Source of the DNA: Corallococcus caeni
GTDB taxonomy: Bacteria > Myxococcota > Myxococcia > Myxococcales > Myxococcaceae
DNA: 64,000 nucleotides
NCBI RefSeq assembly: GCF_036245865.1
Contig: NZ_BTTW01000002.1
Coordinates: 62,001-126,000, forward strand
Direction: 5' to 3'
Below the pieces are notes generated by a model. It had not been told where the DNA came from, did no database searches, and saw nothing but the letters and a program-made list of their open reading frames with translations. The translations under genes and the position numbers were made by a program. Positions 24,879-34,796 of this stretch are shown here, piece after piece. Numbering within the stretch: the first letter of the stretch is position 1; each line of letters starts with the position of its first letter.

Positions 24879-26042
24879 ATGACGACGCGGCGACCTCGCG
24901 CGGAGGACTTCCTGGAACTGGTGGAGCGCGGCCGGCGCGGCCGGCTGAAGCTCTACATCGGCTTCGCGGCGGGCGTGGGCAAGACGTTCCGCATGCTGGA
25001 GGAGGCGCACGCGCTCAAGGCGCGCGGCGTGGACGTGGTGCTGGGGTTCATCGAAACGCATGGCCGGCGGGAGACGGAGGCGCTCGTGGCGGGGCTGGAG
25101 GCCGTGCCCCGCCAGCGCGTCAGCTACCGCGACGTCACCGTGGAGGAGATGGACCTGGACGCCGTGCTCGCGCGAAGGCCCCAGGTGGCCGTCGTGGACG
25201 AGCTGGCCCACACCAACCTGCCGGTGTGCCGCCACCGCAAGCGCTACCAGGACGTGCAGGAGCTGCTGGCCGCGGGCATCAACGTCATTGGTGCATTCAA
25301 CGTGCAGCACCTGGAGAGCCTCAACGACCTGGTGGAGCGCAACACCGGCGTCACCGTGCGGGAGACGCTGCCCGACAGCTTCCTCAAGACGGCGGATCAG
25401 GTGGTGAACCTGGACCTCGCGGTGGAGGACCTGCACGAGCGCCTCAAGGCCGGGAAGATCTACGCGCCCGACAAGGTGCCGCACGCCCTGGAGCGCTTCT
25501 TCACCGGCGACAACCTCTCCACGCTGCGGGAGCTGGCGCTGCGCGAGGTGGCGGAGAGCCTGGACCGTGCCACGACGGGCAGAGAGGTTCGCGCGGGCGA
25601 GGAGCCCTCACCGAAGGGAGGCGCCTGGGGCCGCGTGCTGGTGGCCCTCTCCAGCAACCCTCCGCGCGCGGCGACGCTGCTGCGCCGCGGGTCCCGCATG
25701 GCGGGCCGGCTCAACACGGACTGGTTCGTGGTGTACGTGGAGACGCCGCGCGAGGCGCCGAACCTCATCGACGCGGAGGCGCAGCGGCACCTGCTGACGA
25801 ACATCGAGAAGGCGAAGGAGCTGGGCGCGGAGGTGGTGCGCCTGCGCGCGGGCGACCCGGTGGCCGCGCTGCTGGACTTCGCCCGGTCGCACGGCGTGGG
25901 GCACATCATCATCGGCCGCTCCAACCAGGCGAAGTGGCGCCAGCGGCTGGGGATGACGGCGGACGCGCGCCTCTTGCGCGAAGGCGACGGCTTCGACATC
26001 CATGTCGTGTCCTTCGAGCCCCACGAGGAGAAGCGCCCATGA
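24879..26042 (+). CDS. kdpD: KdpD-type N-terminal sensor protein (kinase half absent)
   Basis: A 387-residue protein matching only the cytoplasmic N-terminal half of KdpD. Residues 1-215 are the KdpD domain with Walker A GFAAGVGKT and Walker B-like VAVVDELAHTN; residues about 250-380 are a universal-stress (USP) domain (LVALSSNPPRAATLLRRGSRMA; GVGHIIIGRSNQAKW). The membrane spans and histidine kinase of full KdpD are missing. Its stop overlaps the start of a separate histidine kinase gene (ATGA), so signal input and kinase are split between two co-translated proteins. Confidence 0.92.
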   Translation: MTTRRPRAEDFLELVERGRRGRLKLYIGFAAGVGKTFRMLEEAHALKARGVDVVLGFIETHGRRETEALVAGLEAVPRQRVSYRDVTVEEMDLDAVLARRPQVAVVDELAHTNLPVCRHRKRYQDVQELLAAGINVIGAFNVQHLESLNDLVERNTGVTVRETLPDSFLKTADQVVNLDLAVEDLHERLKAGKIYAPDKVPHALERFFTGDNLSTLRELALREVAESLDRATTGREVRAGEEPSPKGGAWGRVLVALSSNPPRAATLLRRGSRMAGRLNTDWFVVYVETPREAPNLIDAEAQRHLLTNIEKAKELGAEVVRLRAGDPVAALLDFARSHGVGHIIIGRSNQAKWRQRLGMTADARLLREGDGFDIHVVSFEPHEEKRP

Positions 26043-27874
26043 CGCTGCGCTCCCGGCTGCTGCTGGCCCAGGCCCCGCTGGTGGTGGCGCTGCTGCTGCT
26101 GGGCACCACGGCCGTCGTCACCCTGGCGCGCGTGGGCCGCTCCGGCCAGCGGGTGCTGGAGGACAACTACCGCAGCGTGCTCGCCACCCAGCGCATCACC
26201 GAACAGCTGGAGCGCATGGACAGCGCGGCGCTGTTCATCATCGCGGGAGAGCGCGAGCGCGGCCTGGCCCAGCAGGCCGCGCAGCGCCCACCGCTGGAGA
26301 CGGAGCTGGGCGTCCAGCTGGGCAACATCACCGAGCCTGGCGAGGCGGAGGCGACGCAGCGGCTGCGCGCCGCGTGGGTGAAGTACCGGGAAGAGTTCGA
26401 CGCGTTCCTCCAGGAGCGTGACGCGGAGGCCGCGCGCACGCGCTACTTCGAGTCGCTCTCGCCGGCCTTCCAGGAGGCGAAGGCGGCCGCGTCCTCCATC
26501 CTCGCGTTGAACCAGGACGCGATGGTGCGCAAGAGCGACCGGCTGCGCCAGCAGAGCGAGCGGGTGAACACGCTGATGGCACTGGCCGTGGTGGCGGCGC
26601 TGGGCTTCGGCCTGTTCTTCACCACGTCGCTGGTGCAGCGCGCGCTGCGCCCGGTGTCCGTGCTGTCGCAGGCGGTGCGCCGCCTGGGGCAGGGCGACGT
26701 GGAGGCGCGAGCGGTGGTGGAGGGGCGGGATGAAATCGCGCAGCTCGCGCGGGACTTCAACACCATGGCGGAGCGGCTGGGGCAGTACCGCAAGAGCAGC
26801 CTGGGAGAGCTGCTCCAGGCGCAAGCCGTGTCACAGGCGGCCATCGACAGCCTGCCCGACCCCGTGCTGGTGCTGGGCGCGGACGGCGGGCTGCTCAACG
26901 TGAACGCCGCGGCGGAAGAGGTGCTGCGCCTGAGGCTGGACGAGGGCGGGGACGCGCTGGGCCGCGTGGAGCCGGAGGTGCGCGCCGTGCTGGAGCGCGT
27001 GCGAGCCCACGTCGTGGGCGGAAGGGGCGCGTACCAGCCCCGGGGCTACGAGGAGGCCGTGCGGGTGGAGGCGTCCCCGGAGGGCGGCCGGTGGCTCCTG
27101 CCGCGAGGCAGCCCGGTGCACGGCGAAACGGGAGACGTGGTGGGCGCCACGCTCATCCTACAGGACGTGACGCGGCTGCGGCGCTTCGACGAACTGAAGA
27201 ACGACCTGGTGGCCACGGTGGCGCACGAGTTCCGCACGCCGCTCACGTCGCTGCGCATGGCCATCCATCTGGTGGCCGAAGGGGTCGTGGGGCAGGTGAC
27301 GGAGAAGCAGGCGGACCTGCTCTTCGCGGCGCGCGAGGACTGCGAGCGATTGCAGGGCATCGTGGACGACCTGCTGGACCTGTCGCGCATCCAGTCCGGG
27401 CAGCTCCAACTGGACGTGCGGGAGGTGCGCACGGAGGAGTTGGTGGAGCACGCGCTGGCCGCGCAGCGCACGCTGGCGGAAGACCGGGGCGTGCGCCTGT
27501 CGCAATCCCTGTCACCGGACGTGGAGACAGTGCGCGTGGATCCGGACCGGCTGCACCTGGTGCTGGGAAACCTGGTGGGCAACGGCGTGAAGCACACGCC
27601 CCAGGACGGCGAGGTGTCCGTGCACGTGTCGCGCGACGGAGCCCACGTGCGCTTCGAGGTGCGAGACACCGGCGAGGGCATCCCCGCCCAGGAGCAGGCG
27701 CGCATCTTCGAGAAGTTCTACCGCGCCCCGGGCGCACCGGCGGGTGGCGCCGGCCTGGGGTTGTCCATCTCAAGGGACATCGTCCAGGCCCACGGCGGCG
27801 AGCTGGGCGTGGTGAGCACGCCAGGGCAGGGCAGCACCTTCTGGTTCACACTGCCGCAGCCCGCGGAGGCCTGA
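26039..27874 (+). CDS. membrane sensor histidine kinase of the kdp operon
   Basis: A 611-residue kinase. Two membrane helices (about residues 10-30 and 178-200) flank a periplasmic helical domain. HAMP (VQRALRPVSVLSQAV...), PAS (IDSLPDPVLVLGADGGLLNVN), HisKA with phospho-acceptor H396 in TVAHEFRTPLTSL, and HATPase (GNLVGNGVKHTPQ, DTGEGIPAQ, GAGLGLSISRDIVQAHGG) follow. The arrangement is like KinB kinases. By overlap with the KdpD-like gene it is probably that protein's kinase partner for K+ or turgor control. The cognate response regulator is not in the operon. Confidence 0.9.
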   Translation: MTLRSRLLLAQAPLVVALLLLGTTAVVTLARVGRSGQRVLEDNYRSVLATQRITEQLERMDSAALFIIAGERERGLAQQAAQRPPLETELGVQLGNITEPGEAEATQRLRAAWVKYREEFDAFLQERDAEAARTRYFESLSPAFQEAKAAASSILALNQDAMVRKSDRLRQQSERVNTLMALAVVAALGFGLFFTTSLVQRALRPVSVLSQAVRRLGQGDVEARAVVEGRDEIAQLARDFNTMAERLGQYRKSSLGELLQAQAVSQAAIDSLPDPVLVLGADGGLLNVNAAAEEVLRLRLDEGGDALGRVEPEVRAVLERVRAHVVGGRGAYQPRGYEEAVRVEASPEGGRWLLPRGSPVHGETGDVVGATLILQDVTRLRRFDELKNDLVATVAHEFRTPLTSLRMAIHLVAEGVVGQVTEKQADLLFAAREDCERLQGIVDDLLDLSRIQSGQLQLDVREVRTEELVEHALAAQRTLAEDRGVRLSQSLSPDVETVRVDPDRLHLVLGNLVGNGVKHTPQDGEVSVHVSRDGAHVRFEVRDTGEGIPAQEQARIFEKFYRAPGAPAGGAGLGLSISRDIVQAHGGELGVVSTPGQGSTFWFTLPQPAEA

Positions 27875-27881
27875 AGCGGCG

Positions 27882-28343
27882 TCACACCGGCGCGGACGTC
27901 TCCAGCTGACGCATCGCCTCGCGGCGCGCGTCGGACGCGGAGCGGACGATGTCCTCGCTGGACGGGCCGAACACGCCCGAGTCCATCTTGCGCAGCCGGG
28001 GCAGCACCTCGCGCTCCTCTTCGGACATGTGCTGCGCCACCACGGCCTCCAGCTGCCGCACCGTGGCGTCGCGGCGGCGCGCGTCGTGGCGGATGCGCAG
28101 CAGCTCGGAGAGCAGCTGCATCATCTCCCCGTGCTCCTCCACGGCGAAGTCGATGTGCGGCCCGTCGACGACGGTTCGCGCGACGGGGTACACCCAGCGC
28201 TCCTCGAGGGTGGTGTGCAGCGTGAGCGTTTCAGCCAGGCGCAGGCACAGCTCCGGCTTCTCTTCGTCGGGAGTGTGACGCCAGGCCTCGAAGAGTGCTT
28301 CGGCGTCGCGGTGCTGCTGGATGAGCACGTCGATGAGGTTCAT
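27882..28343 (-). CDS. hemerythrin-like domain protein
   Basis: A 153-residue four-helix protein. The spaced metal ligands of hemerythrin/HHE domains are visible: QQHRD near residue 10, LHTTLEERWVYP with H42 and E46, EEHGEMMQLL, and AQHMSEEEREVLPRL. Such proteins bind a diiron centre and oxygen or NO, or serve as iron stores. It has no signal peptide. It converges on the kdp kinase gene (8 bases) and is preceded on its own strand by the sigma-54 activator gene and two hairpins. Specific role unknown. Confidence 0.85.
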   Translation of the reverse strand: MNLIDVLIQQHRDAEALFEAWRHTPDEEKPELCLRLAETLTLHTTLEERWVYPVARTVVDGPHIDFAVEEHGEMMQLLSELLRIRHDARRRDATVRQLEAVVAQHMSEEEREVLPRLRKMDSGVFGPSSEDIVRSASDARREAMRQLETSAPV

Positions 28344-28382
28344 GACGAGCCAGGGTCTTCATGCGCGCGCCAGGGCGCAATC

Positions 28383-28435
28383 CACTCGCAAGGGCGAGTG
28401 TCCCTGCACGCCTCACCCCCAGGGGTCAGGCCTGC
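28383..28435 (-). terminator. two adjacent hairpins after the sigma-54 activator gene
   Basis: CACTCGC-AAGG-GCGAGTG (28383-28400) is a perfect 7-bp stem with a 4-base loop. 28406-28435 is a second, 14-bp dyad with two mismatches centred on CCCC/GGGG. Both lie between the end of the activator gene and the start of the hemerythrin gene. Together they probably end the activator transcript; one could instead be an operator. Confidence 0.5.
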
Positions 28436-28461
28436 ATGCACTGGTGCACAGGCCGCGCGCG

Positions 28462-29811
<1,350 letters not shown>

Positions 29812-29955
29812 GGGGCGCTCCATCGCCTCGGCACTGGCACGCACTTCCATGGACACAGTCTAAGAGCATGCCGTGTGCCGGGCCCGTCTGTCGGATGCCG
29901 GGCGGCGCAAGTCACGGCGGGTGCATCGCATCCGGCACGGTGCGCCCCGGAAGGC

Positions 29956-29972
29956 GGTTGCAAGGTGCAACC
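29956..29972. promoter_or_regulatory. 17-bp palindrome between divergent genes
   Basis: GGTTGCA-AGG-TGCAACC: perfect 7-base arms around 3 bases, between the divergent activator gene and a small membrane-protein gene. It is a candidate operator for either. Confidence 0.4.
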
Positions 29973-30040
29973 CCGGACGGGCTGGTGTCTGCTGCGGCGC
30001 GGCCGTGCGGCTGGCACGCGCCATGGATGGAAGGAAGCCC

Positions 30041-30415
30041 ATGGGCAACGAAGAGACGCCCCCGGATGAAGGGGGCGAGGACAAGAACATCTTCGCGAAG
30101 GAGCTGGCCCCGCCGCCCAGCATCTGGCTGCGCAAGGGCACCTGGCTGGCCCTGGTCTTCCTGGTGCTGGTGGGCGTCTTCATCTGGCTCCAGGGCGGGG
30201 AGAACCGCGCGCTGGAAGCCATCTCCCCCTCGCAGCGGGAAGCCCTCTTCACGGAGACCCGCGCCGAGTTCCGCCTGCTGTGCCTGGTCGACGGCGGCGC
30301 CTCGCGCTGGCCCAAGAAGTGCGCCCGGGAGGCGGACTTCCTCGTCCGTTTCCCCGAGTGTGACGACGCCTGTCGCCGCGAGGCGGGGCCCTTCCTCCCG
30401 CGTCCCTCGCGCTGA
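30041..30415 (+). CDS. small single-span membrane protein, Cys motif (paralogue 1)
   Basis: A 124-residue protein: acidic N-terminus, one membrane helix (GTWLALVFLVLVGVFIWLQGG), then an exported domain with C-L-V-D-G-G, K-K-C-A-R-E-A-D-F-L-V-R-FPECDDACRRE. ATG 30041 follows GGAAGGAAG. The domain after the helix is clearly related to that of the next gene (shared S-Q/P...R-E/A-ALF, ADFL/AHFL, R-FPEC-x3-C). The four Cys could form two disulfides. No known family recognised. Confidence 0.75.
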   Translation: MGNEETPPDEGGEDKNIFAKELAPPPSIWLRKGTWLALVFLVLVGVFIWLQGGENRALEAISPSQREALFTETRAEFRLLCLVDGGASRWPKKCAREADFLVRFPECDDACRREAGPFLPRPSR

Positions 30416-30446
30416 GCGTGGCACGCGGCTTGCCCTGCGCGGGGGC

Positions 30447-30770
30447 ATGGTGGCTCCGAATCCGCGTCCTGCTCCCGTGAGGGGAGGGCTGGCCCGCCCG
30501 TGGTGGCGGGACCTGCCCGGCTGGCTGTTGTTGTGGACCCTGGCGGCGGCGGTGTTCGTCGGCACGTGCTCCGAGCGCAGGGCCCTCCATGAGACCTCCC
30601 CCCAGGCGCGGGCGGCGCTCTTCCAGCGGACCTGGGAGCACTTCCACGCCCTGTGCGAAGGCACTGGCGGCAGGGACTTCCTGTCGCGCTGCCGCGAGCA
30701 GGCCCACTTCCTCCGCGAGTTTCCAGAGTGCGAGGTCGACTGCCGCGCCCGCCTGGAGCCCTGGCGGTAG
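30447..30770 (+). CDS. small single-span membrane protein, Cys motif (paralogue 2)
   Basis: A 107-residue protein with one membrane helix (LPGWLLLWTLAAAVFVGT) and an exported part HALCEGTGGRDFLSRCREQ, AHFLREFPECEVDCRARLEPW. It lies 31 bases after its paralogue on the same strand. The two share the four-Cys pattern C...C...FPEC-x3-C and the helix-flanking layout, so the pair arose by tandem duplication. Function unknown; a periplasmic or inner-membrane partner complex is possible. Confidence 0.72.
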   Translation: MVAPNPRPAPVRGGLARPWWRDLPGWLLLWTLAAAVFVGTCSERRALHETSPQARAALFQRTWEHFHALCEGTGGRDFLSRCREQAHFLREFPECEVDCRARLEPWR

Positions 30771-30953
30771 CGCGGGCGCTTTCGCACCGCATCCTGCAAG
30801 GCGCCAGCGTGCAGGATGAAACCGCCCGGAGCGGGAGTCCGGGGGATTCCCCAGCAAGAACAGGGGGTTGGCGGGCAGGAGTGGCGGCACGCGGGATGCT
30901 CTTGGAAGGGGGCGCCGGATGGAAGAACACCGGCAACCAGGAGCGAAGACACC

Positions 30954-31307
30954 ATGGGAATCGTCGCCATCTTGAACGCGTGGGCCCCGTCGCGGAGGCC
31001 CGCGGTGCGTCGTGAGCAGGCCCAGGAGGAGGGCTCGCTCAAGGCGGTGCGCATGCTGGGGGCGCAGGGGCTGGAGGACGCCCGCCGCCAGGGCGCGCGT
31101 GCGCTGGAGAAGGCGTGGCGCTGCACCTGCTGCCGCGGCCTGCTGGCGCACGTCTTCGAGCGCGTGGGCTCCACGCTGTTCCTCGACGACGACCCGGAGG
31201 TGCTCGCGCAGTCCTTCGACGACAGCGAACGGGACCCGTTCAGCGCGCGAGTGCTCGCGGCCTGCATCGTGATGGTGGGACGCGAACGCGTGGCCGTCGC
31301 CGTCTGA
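30954..31307 (+). CDS. hypothetical protein
   Basis: A 117-residue cytoplasmic-type protein. The first half is helical and basic (LKAVRMLGAQGLEDARRQGARA), followed by WRCTCCRGLL with three close Cys (C57, C59 and C60) and an acidic FLDDDPEVLAQSFDDSERDPF segment. No family recognised. A proposed ATG after GAAGACACC has a weak ribosome-binding site. It precedes the EIIA-like gene by 38 bases on the same strand, perhaps in one unit. Confidence 0.6.
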   Translation: MGIVAILNAWAPSRRPAVRREQAQEEGSLKAVRMLGAQGLEDARRQGARALEKAWRCTCCRGLLAHVFERVGSTLFLDDDPEVLAQSFDDSERDPFSARVLAACIVMVGRERVAVAV

Positions 31308-31345
31308 GCACCGGGCCCGCGCGGACAAGGAAAGGCGAAGGAGGC

Positions 31346-31855
31346 ATGCACATGCTTTGGATGGACTTCCTGTCGGTCCAGGCCGTCCGCCCGGCCCTGC
31401 GGGCGCGCGACAGCGCGTCGCTGCTGGGAGAGCTGGCGGAGCTGCTGGCGCCGGAGGCGGAGGTTCCCCCCGAGATCCTCGCCGGGGCGCTCCAGGCGCG
31501 CGAGCGGCTGGGCACCACGGCGATGGAGGGCGGCGTGGCCATTCCGCACTGCCGCGTGGAGGGCGCGCGGCGCATCGTCACCTGCGTGGGGTTGCACCGG
31601 GGAGGCCTGGCCTTCGGCGAACCCGAGGACGGCCTCGTACACCTCTTCGTGGGCATGGTGGCCCCGCCCGACACGGCGGGCCTGCACCTCAACGTGCTGT
31701 CGCGTATCGCGTCCCTGCTGCACGCCCCCACCCTGCGCGACGCGCTCCTCGCCACCGTCACCGCGAGTGAAGCCCACGCCCTGCTGGCGCGGGCCGAGTC
31801 CGCCCTGCACCCGCACGCCGCGGCTCCCCCGCACCGTGCCGGCCTTGGCGGCTGA
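31346..31855 (+). CDS. PTS EIIA-like (PtsN/fructose type) protein
   Basis: A 169-residue protein resembling EIIA domains of the PTS fructose/nitrogen family. The active-site region is ERLGTTAMEGGVAIPHCRVEG, with the phosphorylatable His in IPHCR; AGLHLNVLSRIASLL and LRDALLATVTASE are also family-typical. A good GAAGGAGG site precedes ATG 31346. There is no EIIB/EIIC permease gene beside it, so it is more likely regulatory than a sugar transporter component. Confidence 0.8.
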   Translation: MHMLWMDFLSVQAVRPALRARDSASLLGELAELLAPEAEVPPEILAGALQARERLGTTAMEGGVAIPHCRVEGARRIVTCVGLHRGGLAFGEPEDGLVHLFVGMVAPPDTAGLHLNVLSRIASLLHAPTLRDALLATVTASEAHALLARAESALHPHAAAPPHRAGLGG

Positions 31856-32199
31856 AGCGCTCACCGGGGTGCTGGAATGATCGCGCCCGGCTGCCTGCCT
31901 GCCCCCTCCAGGCGAACGTGGGGCATCCTCCGCCACGGGTCCCACCTGTCAGGATGAAGTGTCCCGTATGACCCTGCGGGGCAATGCCGACTCGTTTGCA
32001 GGATATTTCAAGGGACGCGGGCTTGAGTCGGGGGGAGAGGTGTTGTCTATCCTACGTGCGCTGACGAGGCCTTGGCCGTCGGGGGCCCCGCTGGGGCCGC
32101 GGAAGGATGAGCGACAATGAGCTGGCGCAGCAGGCCCGGCGCGGGTGCACGACCGCGCTTCATCGGGATGGGTGACGTGGGCCCGCGAGGGGGTGTGTG
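31856..32199. other. 344-base intergenic region before the chemoreceptor gene
   Basis: No gene seen. Near its end TTGAGT (32023-32028) and TATCCT (32048-32053) could be a weak promoter for the chemoreceptor, but the 19-base spacer is longer than usual. Confidence 0.35.
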
Positions 32200-33792
32200 A
32201 TGGCGTTGAGGCTCAAGCAGAAGATGATGGTGCTGCCGGTGGTCGCGGCGGCGTTCCTGGTGGCCATCGTGGCGGTGACGGTGGCGCTGGGCTCGCGCAC
32301 GCGGGCGGCCTCGGAGCGCATCGGCTCCAGCCTGGCGCCGTCGGTGAGTCAGGCGCAGACGTCGCGCGCGGGCTTCGCGGCGTTGCACCAGGACGTGGGC
32401 GACGCGGTGGCGCTGCACGCGGTGAAGCAGCAGACGCTGGACGCGCAGGTGGCGGAGCTCAACAAGGGGCTCGCGGCGCTGCGCGCGCTGCCGGACGTGG
32501 ACGGTCCGAAGCTGGAGGCGCTGCAGGGCGCCTTCGCGCGCTACTGGCAGGAGGCGTCGCAGGTGGTGGCGCTGGCGGCCCGGAGCGACGCGGCCGCGGA
32601 GGCCGCGCTCGGGAAGCTGGAGCCCGCGTACCGCGCGGTGCATGAGGGCCTGGAGTCCGTGACGGCGCAGCAGGAGGCGTCGCAGCGCGAGGCCTTCATG
32701 GAGGTGTCGTCGCTGCACGGCACGACGCTGACGTGGGTGCTGGTGCTGTCGCTCGGGTGCATCCTGGCGCTCGCGGTGGCCACGGTGTGGCTGCTGCGCG
32801 AGGTGACGGCGCCCCTGGCGCGGCTGACGGCGACGGCGACGCGCATCGTGCGGGAGGGCAACCTGTCGCTGGCCATCGACACGAGCTCGCAGGACGAGGT
32901 GGGGGAGCTGGCGCGCAGCATCCAGACGCTGATGACGCGACTGGGCTCGGTGCCGAACACGCTGCACGCGGTGGTGACGGAGCTGACGGCGGCGGCGGCG
33001 CGGCTGAACGCGGCGAGCCACGAGCAGCTCAACTTCCTGACCAGCCAGTCGCGCAGCCTCACGGAGGCCAGCTCCACCATCGCGGAGATCGCCCAGACGT
33101 CCGGCATGGCGGCCAGCCGCGCGGAGATGGTGCTGAAGGTGGCGGCGCAGGCGGACGCGTACAGCGCCTCCGGGCAGGTGTCCATCGAGCGGAGCGCGGA
33201 GGGGTTGCAGCAGATCCGCGCGCGCGTGGGCGCGCTGGTGGGGAGCATCGGCGTGCTGTCCGAGCAGGCGGTGCACGCGGGTGAAATCATCGGCAGCGTG
33301 AAGGACCTGGCGGACCAGTCCAACGTGCTCGCGTTGAACGCGGCCATCGAGGCGGCGCGGGCGGGCGAGGAGGGCCGGGGCTTCGCGGTGGTGGCCAAGG
33401 AGATGCGGGCGCTCAGCAGCCAGTCGCTGCAGAGCACGCAGCGCATCGGGAAGATCCTCCTGGAGATCAACCAGGCCATCCGCGAGACGGTGGGCATCGC
33501 GGAGGGGGACAGCCAGAAGATGGAGGAGGGCATCGAGCAGGTGCTCGCCTCCGCGACGACGCTGAAGGACATCACCCAGGTGGTGCAGGAGAGCAGCCAG
33601 GCGGCGCGGCAGATCGTCGCCTCGGTGACGCAGCAGAACGCGGGCATCACGCAGATGACGGAAGTGGTGACGCAGCTGTCGGAGATGATGAGCGACGTGG
33701 TGATGGCCACCAGCAACGCCGAGCAGGCGGTGGGGCAGATCAACACGTCCCTGGGCAAGCTCCAGGAGCTGTCCACCGCCTTCCGCGTCTAG
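32200..33792 (+). CDS. methyl-accepting chemotaxis protein
   Basis: A 530-residue chemoreceptor. Helix 1 ([20 protein letters not shown]) and helix 2 ([23 protein letters not shown]) bracket a periplasmic four-helix domain. HAMP ([19 protein letters not shown]) is followed by a long coiled coil with the conserved signalling tip ([20 protein letters not shown], then [14 protein letters not shown]). A GTG immediately before the ATG is an alternative start. No che genes are adjacent, so it should work with a chemosensory array encoded elsewhere. The ligand is unknown. Confidence 0.93.
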   Translation: MALRLKQKMMVLPVVAAAFLVAIVAVTVALGSRTRAASERIGSSLAPSVSQAQTSRAGFAALHQDVGDAVALHAVKQQTLDAQVAELNKGLAALRALPDVDGPKLEALQGAFARYWQEASQVVALAARSDAAAEAALGKLEPAYRAVHEGLESVTAQQEASQREAFMEVSSLHGTTLTWVLVLSLGCILALAVATVWLLREVTAPLARLTATATRIVREGNLSLAIDTSSQDEVGELARSIQTLMTRLGSVPNTLHAVVTELTAAAARLNAASHEQLNFLTSQSRSLTEASSTIAEIAQTSGMAASRAEMVLKVAAQADAYSASGQVSIERSAEGLQQIRARVGALVGSIGVLSEQAVHAGEIIGSVKDLADQSNVLALNAAIEAARAGEEGRGFAVVAKEMRALSSQSLQSTQRIGKILLEINQAIRETVGIAEGDSQKMEEGIEQVLASATTLKDITQVVQESSQAARQIVASVTQQNAGITQMTEVVTQLSEMMSDVVMATSNAEQAVGQINTSLGKLQELSTAFRV

Positions 33793-33820
33793 CCGTCCGC
33801 ACGCGAAGCCAGCAGGGCCC

Positions 33821-33853
33821 ACGGGCCGCTCCGGACGCACCGGGGCGGCCCGT
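33821..33853 (+). terminator. hairpin terminator after the chemoreceptor gene
   Basis: ACGGGCCGC and GCGGCCCGT form a perfect 9-bp stem, with an inner CCGG/CCGG pairing in the loop, 29 bases after the chemoreceptor stop codon. Confidence 0.7.
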
Positions 33854-33935
33854 CGTGCGTTGAGGGGGGACTGTCAGGAGGCGTTGTCAGGCGTAACTTG
33901 TATGCTACGCCCGGATTGGAGCCTGGAGCCCTGCC

Positions 33936-34286
33936 ATGACCCCCACGGGATTCGACCGTTACTTCGAGAAGAAGCTCAAGCGCCCGGCCTTCGCGGAGGC
34001 GTATGCGAAGGCGCGCGCGGAGGTGGACGCGGCGGACCGGCTGATCCGCGCCCTGGACGCGCGGCGCGAGGAGGCGGGCCTCAGCAAGGCGGACCTGGCT
34101 CGCAAGGCCGAGACCCCGCCGGAGGTCGTGCGCCGCCTGTTCACGGCGCCCTCCGCGAACCCCACGCTGTCCACGGTCACGAAGCTGGCCGCCGCGCTGG
34201 GCTGCCGCCTGCAACTGGTGCCAGCACCCGAGCGCCGCAAGGCGGTGCGGCCACGGGCCCCCGCCCCCCGCGTGCGCCGCAAGTAG
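33936..34286 (+). CDS. XRE-family helix-turn-helix protein (antitoxin-like)
   Basis: A 116-residue protein. The first third is helical; the XRE HTH follows (LSKADLARKAETPPEVVRRLF, then ANPTLSTVTKLAAALGCRLQLVP), and the tail is basic (Pro/Arg rich). This matches HigA-like and related antitoxins, which often bind their own promoter. The gene converges on a HigB/Gp49-like toxin gene with 8 bases between stops, an unusual layout because toxin and antitoxin are normally co-directional. Confidence 0.82.
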   Translation: MTPTGFDRYFEKKLKRPAFAEAYAKARAEVDAADRLIRALDARREEAGLSKADLARKAETPPEVVRRLFTAPSANPTLSTVTKLAAALGCRLQLVPAPERRKAVRPRAPAPRVRRK

Positions 34287-34294
34287 CCCGCGCC

Positions 34295-34663
34295 TCAGCC
34301 GGCCCACACGCTCCGGGGACGGCGGCGCTGGTACTCGTCCCGGAGGGCACGGACCTTCGCGTAGTCGGACTCCGAGAGCACGGTGCGGAACGCCTTCGCT
34401 CTCCCGGTCAGGAGGACGAGGCTCGGGCCGCCCAGGCCCAGCGCTTCACCCTCCCGATCCAGGAGGCAGAAGAGGCGGTAGTGACGCCGGCCCCTGCCAT
34501 CCGCGCGGACTTCATTGATCCCCGCCATGGCGCCGTGCATGGCTTCCCACTTGCCTCCGCCACTGAAGGCGGGAGGCGGCGCGTCCGCCACGGCCTTCAC
34601 GACGGCGAGCAGCTTCGCGCTGACCGCGTCCGGACAGGCGTCCAGGAAGTCGCGGGCAGGCAC
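34295..34663 (-). CDS. HigB/Gp49-like (DUF891) toxin-family protein, N-terminus uncertain
   Basis: A 122-residue protein similar to phage-Gp49/HigB-type RelE-fold toxins: FSGGGKWEAMHGAMAGINEVR, RRHYRLFCLLDR, LVLLTGRAKAFRTVL and YAKVRALRDEYQRR. The called GTG start lies inside conserved sequence. In-frame codons just upstream read WRIHFFQRHPEDDPARAV, which resembles the true beginning of relatives, yet no ATG, GTG or TTG occurs there before a stop. Either a rare start (CTG or ATC) is used or the original start was lost. It is convergent with the XRE gene, its possible antitoxin. Confidence 0.65.
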   Translation of the reverse strand: MPARDFLDACPDAVSAKLLAVVKAVADAPPPAFSGGGKWEAMHGAMAGINEVRADGRGRRHYRLFCLLDREGEALGLGGPSLVLLTGRAKAFRTVLSESDYAKVRALRDEYQRRRPRSVWAG

Positions 34664-34796
34664 GGCGCGCGCCGGGTCGTCCTCCGGATGTCGCTGGAAG
34701 AAGTGGATGCGCCAGGGCTGGGCGTGCTTCGGGTGGGGCAGGGTGGCGTGCTCCCGTCGAGTGAACGGCGGGAGACGCTAGGCCCTACCCCTGACG

